A DNA stretch of 64,000 nt from Rhodococcoides kroppenstedtii (GTDB lineage: Bacteria; Actinomycetota; Actinomycetes; Mycobacteriales; Mycobacteriaceae): NCBI RefSeq assembly GCF_900111805.1, contig NZ_FOJN01000002.1:310001-374000 (forward strand), given 5' to 3'. The translations under genes were made by a program, and so were the position numbers. Below are positions 36,666 to 44,913 of this stretch, piece by piece. Position 1 is the first letter of the stretch. Each line of letters starts with the position of its first letter. The notes under the pieces are model-generated. The model was not told the DNA's origin. It saw nothing but the letters and a program-made list of their open reading frames with translations, and ran no database searches.

Positions 36666-37940
36666 TCAGTTGAGGTCGCCGGCCCAGTCGTAGGACTCGA
36701 GGAACGGATCCGGCTCGATCGGCGCGGGGGACTCCCACACCGTGTAGATGAGGCCGTCGGGACGGATCTCGCCGATGCGGGCGGTCTTGGAGATGTGGTG
36801 GTTGTCGCCGTCGACGACGACGGTGCCCTCGGGCGCGTCGAACGAGACGCCGTCGGCCGCGGCCTGGACGTCCGGCACCGCGAACGAGCCGGCCTTCTCG
36901 ACCGTGTTCTTCCACAGGTAGACCGAGGTGTAGGCGGCTTCCATCGGATCCGACGTGGGCTTGTTCTGGCCGAACTTCGCCTTGTACGCCTCGACGAACG
37001 CCGTGTTCTCGGGGCTGTCGACGGTCTGGTAGTAGTTCCAGGCGGTGAGCTGACCGGCGATGTTCTGGGCGCCGATGCCGGCCACTTCCTCCTCGGCGAT
37101 CGACACGGAGATCACGGGCATGTCGGCGGCGGTGAGGCCGGCGTTGGTGTACTCGCGGAAGAACGCGACGTTGGAGTCTCCGTTCAGGGTGTTGAACACC
37201 GCGTCGGCGTCGGCCGACCGCACCTTGTTGACGATGGTGGAGAAGTCCGTTGAGCCCAGCGGGGTGTAGTCCTCGCCGCGGATCTCGATGCCGTTGGCCT
37301 CGGCGTAGGCGCGGATCTCGCGGTTGGCGGTCTGCGGGAAGACGTAGTCGCTGCCCACCAGGTAGAGGGACTTGACGCCCTTCTCCTTCAGGTAGTCGAG
37401 CGCGGGCACGATCTGCTGGTTGGTCGTCGCACCGGTGTAGAAGATGTTCTTCGACGCCTCGAGGCCCTCGTACTGAACGGGGTAGTAGAGCAGGGCGTCG
37501 TTGTCCTCGAAGACCGGCAGCATCGCCTTGCGTGACGAGGACGTCCAGCCGCCGAACACCGCGGCGACACAGTCGCTGCTGATCAGCTTGTCGGCCTTCT
37601 CCGCGAAGATCGTCGGCTCCGACGCGCCGTCCTCGGCCACGATCTGCAGCTGCTTGCCGAGCACACCTCCGGACGCGTTGATCTGTTCGACCGCGAGCGC
37701 GATCGAATCCCGCACCGTCACTTCGCTGATCGCCATCGTTCCCGACAGTGAGTTCAGCGATCCGATCTTGACGGTGTCTCCGCTGGTGTCCACACAGGAC
37801 GCCGGTGCACCGGCGGCACCGGACTCCGCAGTGTCTCCGGCGCGGGCACCGCACGCGGAGAGCGTGAGGCCGACGACGGCGATCAGGGCCGGGGTGACGA
37901 CGAGTGGAGAGCGAAGGTGGCGACGGGAGCGTGCTTCCAT
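36666..37940 (-). CDS. urtA: Urea ABC transporter substrate-binding lipoprotein UrtA
   Basis: A 424-residue periplasmic-type binding protein. The signal peptide has an RSRR start, a hydrophobic core ([13 protein letters not shown]) and a lipobox LSAC with lipidated C30. The mature part shows [16 protein letters not shown] and [17 protein letters not shown], the usual UrtA start, and [17 protein letters not shown]. It binds urea and hands it to UrtBC. ATG 37940 follows GAGAGG; an upstream in-frame start at 37988 would spoil the signal peptide. It is the first gene of an eight-gene leftward operon ending at atzF. Confidence 0.93.
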   Translation of the reverse strand: MEARSRRHLRSPLVVTPALIAVVGLTLSACGARAGDTAESGAAGAPASCVDTSGDTVKIGSLNSLSGTMAISEVTVRDSIALAVEQINASGGVLGKQLQIVAEDGASEPTIFAEKADKLISSDCVAAVFGGWTSSSRKAMLPVFEDNDALLYYPVQYEGLEASKNIFYTGATTNQQIVPALDYLKEKGVKSLYLVGSDYVFPQTANREIRAYAEANGIEIRGEDYTPLGSTDFSTIVNKVRSADADAVFNTLNGDSNVAFFREYTNAGLTAADMPVISVSIAEEEVAGIGAQNIAGQLTAWNYYQTVDSPENTAFVEAYKAKFGQNKPTSDPMEAAYTSVYLWKNTVEKAGSFAVPDVQAAADGVSFDAPEGTVVVDGDNHHISKTARIGEIRPDGLIYTVWESPAPIEPDPFLESYDWAGDLN

Positions 37941-38038
37941 GGCGGGTGGACCTCTCGGGTCGATGCAGTGACGAATGATGGTGCGCACGAGCAGTTCTCG
38001 ACCTTTTCCGGGTCGGCGCAGGTGTGCGGGTACAGAAG

Positions 38039-38058
38039 CGTATACAGCGCTGTATGCG
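38039..38058. promoter_or_regulatory. 20-bp near-perfect palindrome upstream of urtA
   Basis: CGTATACAGCGCTGTATGCG pairs at nine of ten positions, with the 12-bp core TACAGCGCTGTA exact. It lies 99-118 bases before the urtA ATG in the expected promoter region; its minus-strand TATACG could itself be the -10. Size and symmetry fit a GntR/FadR-type operator, most simply for the regulator inside the urea operon. Confidence 0.55.
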
Positions 38059-38122
38059 AGGAGAACGGTACGAAGCGGGTGTTTCCGGATCGCAGAATCG
38101 GTGTGACACTTGCGTATCCGAG

Positions 38123-38138
38123 GTGACGGCCGTGTTAC
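38123..38138. promoter_or_regulatory. Candidate GlnR box upstream of urtA
   Basis: GTGAC-N6-GTTAC at 38123-38138 fits the AC-N9-AC spacing described for the nitrogen regulator GlnR in mycobacteria and the GTnAC half-site of Streptomyces. Another GTGAC is at 38103-38107. It is 183 bases before the urtA start, plausible for an activator of a urea-uptake operon. The motif is short, so this is only a candidate. Confidence 0.4.
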
Positions 38139-38212
38139 GCGGTCCGGCCCGTCGTGACGTGGGCCAACCGGTGGTGGTCGGTGTGGTGACAGGGTGTGGT
38201 TCGGGTGGCTCC

Positions 38213-38283
38213 GGATCCGCTGGGGTTTCCGTGATCCGCGTGGGCTGCAGTTGCGGCGGAGTGCTGGAACCGGCGCGGATCGG
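38213..38283 (-). repeat. Isolated inverted copy of the 90-bp hairpin repeat
   Basis: Read on the minus strand, 38283 to 38213 follows the same order as the array unit: GATCCGCGCCGGTTCCAG, then CGCCGCAACTGCAGCCCACG, then GCGGATCAC. It lies 20 bases past the stop of the leftward GntR gene and is in sense with that transcript. The first GATCCGC (inner arm) is altered to CACTCCGC. The rest of the 37941-38302 gap contains the urtA promoter region and no gene. Confidence 0.8.
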
Positions 38284-38302
38284 GCGAGGGCTCGGCGCGA
38301 AC

Positions 38303-38965
38303 TCAGTCCGAGTAGTGGGCCGACACCTCGGCGAAGAGTTGTCGTGCGGCCGCGGCGGCGGCGTCGGGGTCTCCCGCTATCACGGCGTCGACGAGAGCCC
38401 CGTGCTCGTCGTGAAACCCGCGGCGGGTCTCGGCGACGTGTCGGGACACGGATTCCTCGATGGTGGGGAGGGCGAGGTCGTAGAACTCGAGGTACACCGC
38501 GTTGTGGCTGGCCGCGACGATCGCGCGGTGCAGCGCCGTGTCGAGGGCGAGTGCCTCGGCGCGGTCACTGTCCCAGGACCGCTGCCGTCGGTCACGGATG
38601 TCGCACAGGGTCCGGACGTCGTCGTCGGTCCGTCGACGAGCGGCCAGGGTGGCGGCGGTGACGTCGAGTGCCTGTCGGAGTTCGAGCACGTCGCGAGACC
38701 GCGAGGCGGCGAGGAACCGTCCGACGGTGGCTTGGACGTCGGAGGCGGCGACGACGTACGTCCCGGATCCCTGACGACGGTCCAGCATGCCGGCGTGGAC
38801 GAGGGCTCCCACCGCTTCGCGCACCGTGTTGCGGCCCGCGCCGGTGAGGCCGACCAGGTCGGTTTCGGTGGGGATGCGAGTCCCGACGGGCCACGTACCG
38901 TTCTCGATCTCGCGGCGCAGGCGGTCGGTGACCCGGTCGATCAGGCTGGGGCGGGCGGGCGGCAC
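38303..38965 (-). CDS. GntR/FadR-type regulator divergent from the CynX-type transporter
   Basis: A 220-residue GntR regulator with an FCD domain; the winged helix reads [20 protein letters not shown] and [19 protein letters not shown]. Its histidines in [16 protein letters not shown] and DEHGALV fit a metal-assisted ligand pocket. It probably represses the divergent transporter gene; the TCATCCTATGAT element overlapping that gene's -10 (39039-39050) is a possible operator. GTG start at 38965. Its 3' end is followed by one copy of the 90-bp repeat. Confidence 0.87.
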   Translation of the reverse strand: MPPARPSLIDRVTDRLRREIENGTWPVGTRIPTETDLVGLTGAGRNTVREAVGALVHAGMLDRRQGSGTYVVAASDVQATVGRFLAASRSRDVLELRQALDVTAATLAARRRTDDDVRTLCDIRDRRQRSWDSDRAEALALDTALHRAIVAASHNAVYLEFYDLALPTIEESVSRHVAETRRGFHDEHGALVDAVIAGDPDAAAAAARQLFAEVSAHYSD

Positions 38966-39019
38966 GCGGTCTCCTCCGATCGGGGCGGGTCTGTCTTTCT
39001 TGTCTGCGACGACGGGTCT

Positions 39020-39049
39020 TTGCCCCGACGAACGAAGTCATCCTATGAT
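39020..39049 (+). promoter_or_regulatory. Promoter predicted to give a leaderless transcript
   Basis: TTGCCC (39020-39025), an 18-base spacer and TATGAT (39044-39049) form a good main-sigma promoter. A start point 7 bases after the -10 falls on the GTG start codon at 39056. There is no ribosome-binding site before that codon, so a leaderless mRNA is likely, as is common in actinobacteria. Confidence 0.6.
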
Positions 39050-39055
39050 TTTTCG

Positions 39056-40324
39056 GTGTCGACGCCCACCTCCACCGCATCTCGCCCTGCGCCGCTGCCG
39101 CTGATCCGCGGGCGCGTCCTCGTGTTCGCCGCGATCGTGCTGTCGGCGTTCACCCTGCGGTCCGCGGTGACGTCCATCTCACCGCTTTTCCCGCGCATCG
39201 GTGACGACCTCGGGTTCGGGGCCGGAGTCATCGGCGTCCTGGGCATGGTGCCGACGCTCATGTTCGCGGTGTTCGGCGTCGCAGCACCCGCGATCGCCGT
39301 GCGCCTCGGACTGGAACGCACGGCGCTCGTCGCGGCGCTGGTCACGGCGGTAGGGATTGTCGCGCGCTCGTACGCACCGGGGACCGTGAGCCTGGTGCTG
39401 CTGTCCGCGGTGGCGCTGGCGGGCATGGGCGTCGGCAACGTCGTCATTCCGCCGCTGGTGAAGCGGTACTTCTCCGACCGCGTGGCGGTGATGAGCACCG
39501 TCTACATCTGCTTCCTACAGTTCGGCACGATCGTTCCGTCGCTCACCGCCGTCCCGGTCGCCGATGCCCTCGGCTGGCGAGCGTCCCTCGCCGTCTGGGG
39601 TCTCGCGGCCGTCGCGGCGGCCGTGCCGTGGTTCGCGGTCGGCGTGTTCGACCGACGGTCGCGCACCACGACGGCGACCCCCGTGACCGCTCCGCAGTCG
39701 GAGTCCCCGGCCCCCGCCGGCCCGCGGGTCGCTCCGTGGCGGACGTCCCTCGGGTGGGGGATGGCGCTCATGTTCGGCATGACGTCGCTGATCACCTACT
39801 CCTTGTTCGCCTGGCTGCCGTCGTTGCTCGTCGAGTCGGGTGTGTCCGAGAGTGCGGGTGGCGTCGCCGTCGGTGTGTTCAGCGCGCTCGGACTGGCGGC
39901 GTCGTTGGTGGCTCCGTGGTTGGCGACGCGGATGGTGAACCCGTTCCCCGTCGCCGTTGCCTGTGCGGCGTTCTTCCTCGCCGGGTTCGCAGGGCTGTAC
40001 TTCTCGCCGGGACACCTGACGCTGCTCTGGGTGGTGCTGGTCGGCGCGGGCCCGACGACGTTCCCCCTGGCCCTGACACTCATCAACCTGCGGACTCGCA
40101 CCGAGAAGGGCTCGTCCGCGCTGTCCGGGTTCACGCAGGGAGTGGGATACCTGGTGGCGTGCTCCGGTCCGCTGCTGTTCGGCGCCCTGCACGAGGCGTC
40201 GGGCGCGTGGACGTGGTCCTTCGCCTTCCTCACCGGGGCAGTCGTCGTCCTGCTGGTCGCCGCGCGCGCCGCCTGCCGACCGCGGGTGCTCGAGGACGTG
40301 CTCGCCGCCCGCCACACCCCGTAG
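39056..40324 (+). CDS. MFS transporter, CynX/NimT (cyanate-type) family
   Basis: A 422-residue, 12-helix MFS protein. It matches the CynX/NimT group: LRSAVTSISPLFPRIGDDLG in helix 1, GMGVGNVVIPPLVKRYFSDR near residue 125, and LTLINLRTRTEKGSSALSGF in the C-terminal half. E. coli members move cyanate or nitroimidazoles; here the substrate is not shown, but cyanate or another nitrogen compound would fit the surroundings. No cyanase gene is in the window. GTG 39056 is chosen from the promoter position. The stop is nine bases before the repeat array. Confidence 0.85.
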   Translation: MSTPTSTASRPAPLPLIRGRVLVFAAIVLSAFTLRSAVTSISPLFPRIGDDLGFGAGVIGVLGMVPTLMFAVFGVAAPAIAVRLGLERTALVAALVTAVGIVARSYAPGTVSLVLLSAVALAGMGVGNVVIPPLVKRYFSDRVAVMSTVYICFLQFGTIVPSLTAVPVADALGWRASLAVWGLAAVAAAVPWFAVGVFDRRSRTTTATPVTAPQSESPAPAGPRVAPWRTSLGWGMALMFGMTSLITYSLFAWLPSLLVESGVSESAGGVAVGVFSALGLAASLVAPWLATRMVNPFPVAVACAAFFLAGFAGLYFSPGHLTLLWVVLVGAGPTTFPLALTLINLRTRTEKGSSALSGFTQGVGYLVACSGPLLFGALHEASGAWTWSFAFLTGAVVVLLVAARAACRPRVLEDVLAARHTP

Positions 40325-40332
40325 CCGGGCCC

Positions 40333-41133
40333 GATCCGCGCCGGTTGCAGTGATCCGCTGCAGCTGCAACCCGCGCGGATCACTGGAAGTCGCGCGGATC
40401 GGCAGGGGCCGAGCGTGGACCGGATCCGCGCCGGTTCCGGGGATCCGCCGCAACTGCAGCCCACGCGGATTACTGGAAGTCGCGCGGATCGGCACAGGCC
40501 GAGCATGAACCCCATCCGCGCCGGTTCCAGCACTCGGCGGCATTGGTCAGGCCCCGGAGGGCGGTCGGATTCGCGCCGGTTTCAGTGATCCGCCGCAGCT
40601 ACAGCCCACGCGGATCACTGGAAGTCGCGCGGATCGGAAGCGGCTGTGCGTGGACCCGATCCGCGCCGACTCCGGACCAAGCGCAGTAGCGACAGGGGGC
40701 GGTCGGATCCGCGACGGTTCCAGCGATCCGCCGCAACTGCAGCCCACGCGGATCACTGGAAGTCGCGCGGATCGGCATGGGCCGAGCGTGAACCCGATCC
40801 GCGCCGGTTCCGGGGATCCGCCGCAACTGCAGCCCACGCGGATCACTGGAAGTCGCGCGGATCGGCATGGGCCGAGCGTGAACCCGATCCGCGCCGGTTC
40901 CAGCGATCCGCCGCAGCTGCAACCCGCGCGGATCACTGGAAGTCGCGCGGATCGGCACGGGCCGAGCGTGAACCCGATCCGCGCCGGTTCCAGCGATCCG
41001 CCGCAGCTGCAGCCGACGCGGATCACTGGAAGTCGCGCGGATCGGCACGGGCCGAGCGTGAACCCGAGCCGCGCCGGTTCCAGCGATCCGACGCAGCTGC
41101 AACCCGCGCGCATCACCGAAACTGCCGCGGATC
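40333..41133 (+). repeat. Tandem array of 90-bp hairpin-forming units
   Basis: Ten unit starts are at 40333, 40423, 40513, 40568, 40658, 40706, 40796, 40886, 40976 and 41066. A full unit is a 68-base palindromic part plus a 22-base spacer (GGCACGGGCCGAGCGTGAAC, CC). Inside the palindromic part GATCCGCGC pairs with the final GCGCGGATC, TTCCAG with CTGGAA, and GATCCGC with GCGGATC, around a central CAGCTG. Units 3 and 5 are cut short and joined to GGGCGGTCG before the next unit. No gene is recognised here; open frames on both strands follow from the 90-base period. Confidence 0.95.
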
Positions 41134-41320
41134 TCGCCGACCGCGGGTGCGCAGCGCAGCTCGAACCCGGCGCAGTCGCGCACCGAGCACCCCGTAACAC
41201 CGACCTCACCGCGCCCCCGCTGCGAGCGTGAGGTCGAATTCATCGACCGGTCACAACCAGAAGCGTTCCCGCAACACGAGTTTCCTATCTTTGGGCTTCC
41301 CCGAGATCAGGAGGCCGTCC
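41134..41320 (+). promoter_or_regulatory. narK operon upstream region
   Basis: This 187-base stretch follows the last repeat unit. TATCTT at about 41286-41291 is a possible -10 element. GTCAC (41250-41254), GAAGC (41260-41264) and GCAAC (41271-41275) resemble degenerate GlnR half-sites in the right place for an activator, but the spacing is not exact. AGGAGG at 41309-41314 is the narK ribosome-binding site. Confidence 0.35.
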
Positions 41321-42778
41321 GTGACCAGTGTGTCGGACCACAACGCAGCGACGTCCACAGCACCGACGTCCGCAGCCCCGGTGGTGCACAACCACCGCAT
41401 CGCTCACTGGGACCCCGAGGACGTCGAGGCCTGGGAGGCCGGCGGCAAGCAGATCGCCCGTCGCAACCTGATCTGGTCGGTGGTGGCCGAGCACGTGGGC
41501 TTCTCCATCTGGTCGATCTGGTCGGTGATGGTCCTGTTCATGCCGATGGACGTCTACGGCATCGATCCCGCCGGGAAGTTCTTCCTGGTGGCCGTCCCCA
41601 CGCTGGTGGGTGCGGTCTTGCGTATTCCGTACACCTTCGCCACCGCCACCTTCGGCGGCCGCAACTGGACCGTGTTCAGCGCGCTGGTGCTGCTGGTCCC
41701 CACGGTGCTGACGCTGTGGTTCATGGTCAACCCCGCCTCGTACACGACGTATCTGATCGTGGCGGCGTTCGCGGGCCTCGGCGGCGGCAACTTCGCGTCG
41801 TCGATGACCAACATCAACGCGTTCTACCCGCAGCGTGAGAAGGGCTGGGCCCTGGGGTTGAACGCGGGCGGCGGCAACATCGGTGTCCCGGTCATTCAGC
41901 TGCTCGGCCTGCTGGTGATCGCGACCGTCGGCAACACCGCGCCGGAGATCGTCTGCGCCGTCTATCTCGTGCTCATCGCGATCGCCGCCGTCGGCGCCGC
42001 GATGTTCATGGACAACCTCGACAACCAGAAGACCAACGGCCGCTCCATGATCGACGTTCTCCGCCACTCCGACTCGTGGTGGATCGCGTTCCTCTACATC
42101 GGCACATTCGGCTCGTTCATCGGCTACAGCTTCGCGTTCGGGCAGGTGTTGCAGATCAACTTCCTCGCCGGCCTCACCGACGGCGGCCCGGTCACTCCCG
42201 CTCTGCAGGCGCGCGCCTCGCTGCTCGCCGCCCAGATCGCGTTCCTCGGACCGCTTCTCGGCTCGCTGTCCCGACCGATCGGCGGCAAGCTCGCCGACCG
42301 ACTCGGCGGCGGACGCATCACGCTCTACACCTTCGTGGCGATGATCTTCTCCGCCGGCATCCTGGTGGCCACCGGCATGATCGACGACGCCTCACCGGGC
42401 GCCGCGACCGGCACCATGATGACCGCGTACGTGGTGGGCTTCATCGCCCTGTTCGTCCTGTCCGGGCTGGGCAACGGGTCGGTCTACAAGATGATCCCCG
42501 CCATCTTCGCGGCGAAGGCCGCGGCGATGACCGAGGCCACCGCCGAGGAGCGGGCCGCCTGGTCCCGCACCATGTCCGGCGCGCTGATCGGCATCGCCGG
42601 TGCCGTCGGCGCCCTGGGTGGCGTGGGCATCAACCTGGTCCTGCGAGCGGCCTACACCGGCGCGGACAAGTCCGCCACCAACGCGTTCTGGGTCTTCCTC
42701 GGCTTCTACGTCGCCTGCGCCGGGGTGACCTACGGGGTCTACCTGCGCCGGTCGAATCGCGCAACGGTGGCGGTATGA
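41321..42778 (+). CDS. narK: Nitrate/nitrite MFS transporter, NarK family
   Basis: A 485-residue, 12-helix transporter. The two nitrate signatures are present: AGLGGGNFASSMTNINAFYP and GLNAGGGNIGVPVIQ (glycine-rich, helix 5 region) and a second FGSFIGYSFAFGQVLQ block. It imports nitrate and/or exports nitrite. The GTG at 41321 has AGGAGG six bases upstream; the in-frame start at 41228 has none. It is the first gene of a seven-gene rightward operon and overlaps nasC by four bases. Confidence 0.92.
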   Translation: MTSVSDHNAATSTAPTSAAPVVHNHRIAHWDPEDVEAWEAGGKQIARRNLIWSVVAEHVGFSIWSIWSVMVLFMPMDVYGIDPAGKFFLVAVPTLVGAVLRIPYTFATATFGGRNWTVFSALVLLVPTVLTLWFMVNPASYTTYLIVAAFAGLGGGNFASSMTNINAFYPQREKGWALGLNAGGGNIGVPVIQLLGLLVIATVGNTAPEIVCAVYLVLIAIAAVGAAMFMDNLDNQKTNGRSMIDVLRHSDSWWIAFLYIGTFGSFIGYSFAFGQVLQINFLAGLTDGGPVTPALQARASLLAAQIAFLGPLLGSLSRPIGGKLADRLGGGRITLYTFVAMIFSAGILVATGMIDDASPGAATGTMMTAYVVGFIALFVLSGLGNGSVYKMIPAIFAAKAAAMTEATAEERAAWSRTMSGALIGIAGAVGALGGVGINLVLRAAYTGADKSATNAFWVFLGFYVACAGVTYGVYLRRSNRATVAV

Positions 42779-44913
42779 CCGTCGTCGAGATCGGTCCGGT
42801 CACCGACCGGCGCGAGCCCGCGGCCGTCGGTACCGCCACGCACTGTCCCTACTGCGGACTGCAGTGCGCCATGACGGTCACCGGCGACGGACCCGCGACG
42901 GCGACGGTCGAACCACGGCAGTTCCCCACCAACCGGGGCGGGTTGTGCCGCAAGGGATGGACGGCGGCCGACGTGCTGCGCGTCCAGGATCGACTGACCA
43001 CTCCGCTCGTCCGGGTGGACGGGGATCTGGTCCCCACCTCCTGGGAGCACGCACTCGACCTGGTCGCGAGCACCCTGAGGAAGCTCCGTGCCGAGCACGG
43101 GCCGGATTCGGTGGGCGTGTTCGGGGCGGGGGGCCTGACCAACGAGAAGTCCTACCTGCTGGGCAAATTCGCGCGCGTCGCGTTGGGCACCTCCAACATC
43201 GACTACAACGGTCGCTTCTGCATGTCGTCGGCCGCGGCCGCGGGTAACCGGGCGTTCGGACTCGACCGGGGCCTGCCGTTCCCGGTGTCGGACATCGGAT
43301 CCGCCCGCGCCGTGCTGATCCTCGGCGGGAACGTCGCGGAGACCATGCCGCCCTTCACCGCGCACCTCGCCACCGCCGCGGCGGCCGGGGGGCTGATCGT
43401 CGCGGATCCACGACGCACCCCGACGGTCGACCGGGCGCTCGCGGCCGGCGGTGTGCATCTCCAGCTCTCGCCGGGAACGGATCTCGCTCTCGCCCTGGGT
43501 ATGACGCACCTCGCCGTCGTCGAGGGCTACGCCGATCGCGACTACCTCGACGAGCGCACCGAGGGGTTCGACGCCTACTGGGCGACGGCCGCGCAGTGGT
43601 GGCCCGAGCGGGCCGAGCGGGTCACCGGGGTTCCGGTCTCGCGGATGCGCGAGACCGTCCGCGCCCTCGCGGAGTCCCGCGACGCCGGGACCGGTGCCTA
43701 CGTTCTCACCGCACGCGGCGCCGAACAGCACGCGTCCGGGACCGACACGGTCTCCGCCGTCATCGCCCTGGCGCTGGTTCTCGGTCTGCCCGGCAACCGG
43801 GGGACCGGTTACGGGGCTATCACCGGGCAGGGCAACGGTCAGGGCGGACGCGAGCACGGGCAGAAGGCGGACCAGCTGCCCGGCTACCGATCGATCTCCG
43901 ATCCCGCCGCGCGAGAGCACGTCGCGGGCGTGTGGGGTATCGACCCGGCCGACCTACCAGGTCCGGGCCGGAGTGCGTACGAACTGCTCGATTCCCTCGG
44001 CCGTGCCGACGGCCCGCGCGCGCTGCTGGTGCACGGGTCCAACCTCGCCGTCTCCGCACCCCGTGCCGCGCACGTCGTCGACCGCCTCGACGCCCTCGAG
44101 CTGTTGGTGGTGACGGATTTCGTCCTGTCCGAGACCGCTGCTCGCGCCGACGTGGTGCTGCCGACGCTCCAGTGGGCGGAGGAGGAGGGCACCATGACGT
44201 CCCTGGAAGGGCGAATCCTGCGTCGCCGCCGGGCACTTCGCGCTCCGGACGGCGCTCGCGGTGAGCTGGACATTCTTGCGGACCTGGCGGAGCGGCTCGG
44301 CCAGCCCGCGGACCGCTTCCCGCGTGACGCGGCCACGGCGTTCGAGGAACTCCGCCGTGCCTCGGCCGGTGGCCCGGCCGACTACTCCGGAGTGACCTAC
44401 GCGCGGCTCGACGCCGGCGAGGCGCTGCACTGGCCGGTCCCCGCCGTCGATCACCCGGGGACACCGCGACTCTTCCTCGACCGGTTCCGAACCCCCAGTG
44501 GGCGTGCACGATTCACCGTGGTCGATCACGTCGGACCCGCGGAGACCGTCGACGAGGACTTCCCCCTGCTCGCCACGACGGGCCGGGTCCTCGCGCACTA
44601 CCAGTCGGGCGCTCAGACCCGCCGCGTCGCCGAGCTGGTCGACGCGACGGGACCGATGTTCGTCGAGGTCCACCCGGACACCGCGGAGCGAGCCGGCCTC
44701 GCCGACGGAGACGCCGCGTCCGTCGTCTCACGTCGCGGAACCACCCGCGCCCGGGTGAAGACCGAGGCGACGATGCGGCTCGACACCGTCTTCCTCCCGT
44801 TCCACTTCGCCGGGGCCGAGCGCGCCAACCTGGTGACCAACGACGCTCTCGATCCCACCAGCCGCATGCCCGAATTCAAGGTCGCCGCCGTGCGATTGGA
44901 GCGCGCGTCATGA
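42775..44913 (+). CDS. nasC: Assimilatory nitrate reductase catalytic subunit (NasC type)
   Basis: A 712-residue molybdopterin (bis-MGD) oxidoreductase reducing nitrate to nitrite in the cytoplasm. The 4Fe-4S site is C24, C27, C31 and C58 (HCPYCGLQCAM and GGLCRKGW), and C149 in NGRFCMSSAAAAG is the likely molybdenum ligand. A molydopterin-binding C-terminal domain begins near 600 (FPLLATTGRVLAHYQSG). There is no signal peptide, so the enzyme is assimilatory. ATGA overlaps on both sides tie it to narK and nasB. Confidence 0.93.
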   Translation: MTVVEIGPVTDRREPAAVGTATHCPYCGLQCAMTVTGDGPATATVEPRQFPTNRGGLCRKGWTAADVLRVQDRLTTPLVRVDGDLVPTSWEHALDLVASTLRKLRAEHGPDSVGVFGAGGLTNEKSYLLGKFARVALGTSNIDYNGRFCMSSAAAAGNRAFGLDRGLPFPVSDIGSARAVLILGGNVAETMPPFTAHLATAAAAGGLIVADPRRTPTVDRALAAGGVHLQLSPGTDLALALGMTHLAVVEGYADRDYLDERTEGFDAYWATAAQWWPERAERVTGVPVSRMRETVRALAESRDAGTGAYVLTARGAEQHASGTDTVSAVIALALVLGLPGNRGTGYGAITGQGNGQGGREHGQKADQLPGYRSISDPAAREHVAGVWGIDPADLPGPGRSAYELLDSLGRADGPRALLVHGSNLAVSAPRAAHVVDRLDALELLVVTDFVLSETAARADVVLPTLQWAEEEGTMTSLEGRILRRRRALRAPDGARGELDILADLAERLGQPADRFPRDAATAFEELRRASAGGPADYSGVTYARLDAGEALHWPVPAVDHPGTPRLFLDRFRTPSGRARFTVVDHVGPAETVDEDFPLLATTGRVLAHYQSGAQTRRVAELVDATGPMFVEVHPDTAERAGLADGDAASVVSRRGTTRARVKTEATMRLDTVFLPFHFAGAERANLVTNDALDPTSRMPEFKVAAVRLERAS

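Noticed and set aside
26743-37940. Urease genes with the urea transporter
   Set aside because: No ureA, ureB, ureC or nickel-chaperone genes are seen; the enzymes are urea carboxylase and allophanate hydrolase.
35734-38109. A 791-residue protein ending in UrtB
   Set aside because: The region upstream of ATG 36618 is an out-of-frame reading of urtA; UrtB has its own start and ribosome-binding site.
40333-41133. CRISPR array
   Set aside because: The 22-base spacers are nearly the same in every unit, the repeat part is 68 bases long and strongly palindromic, and no cas genes are present.
38213-41133. Insertion sequence or composite transposon around the GntR/CynX pair
   Set aside because: There is no transposase gene and no target-site duplication could be identified; the inverted repeat copies alone are not enough.
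40547-41243. Repeat-containing proteins on either strand of the 90-bp array
   Set aside because: Frames stay open on both strands at once because 90 is a multiple of three; there are no ribosome-binding sites and no recognisable fold.
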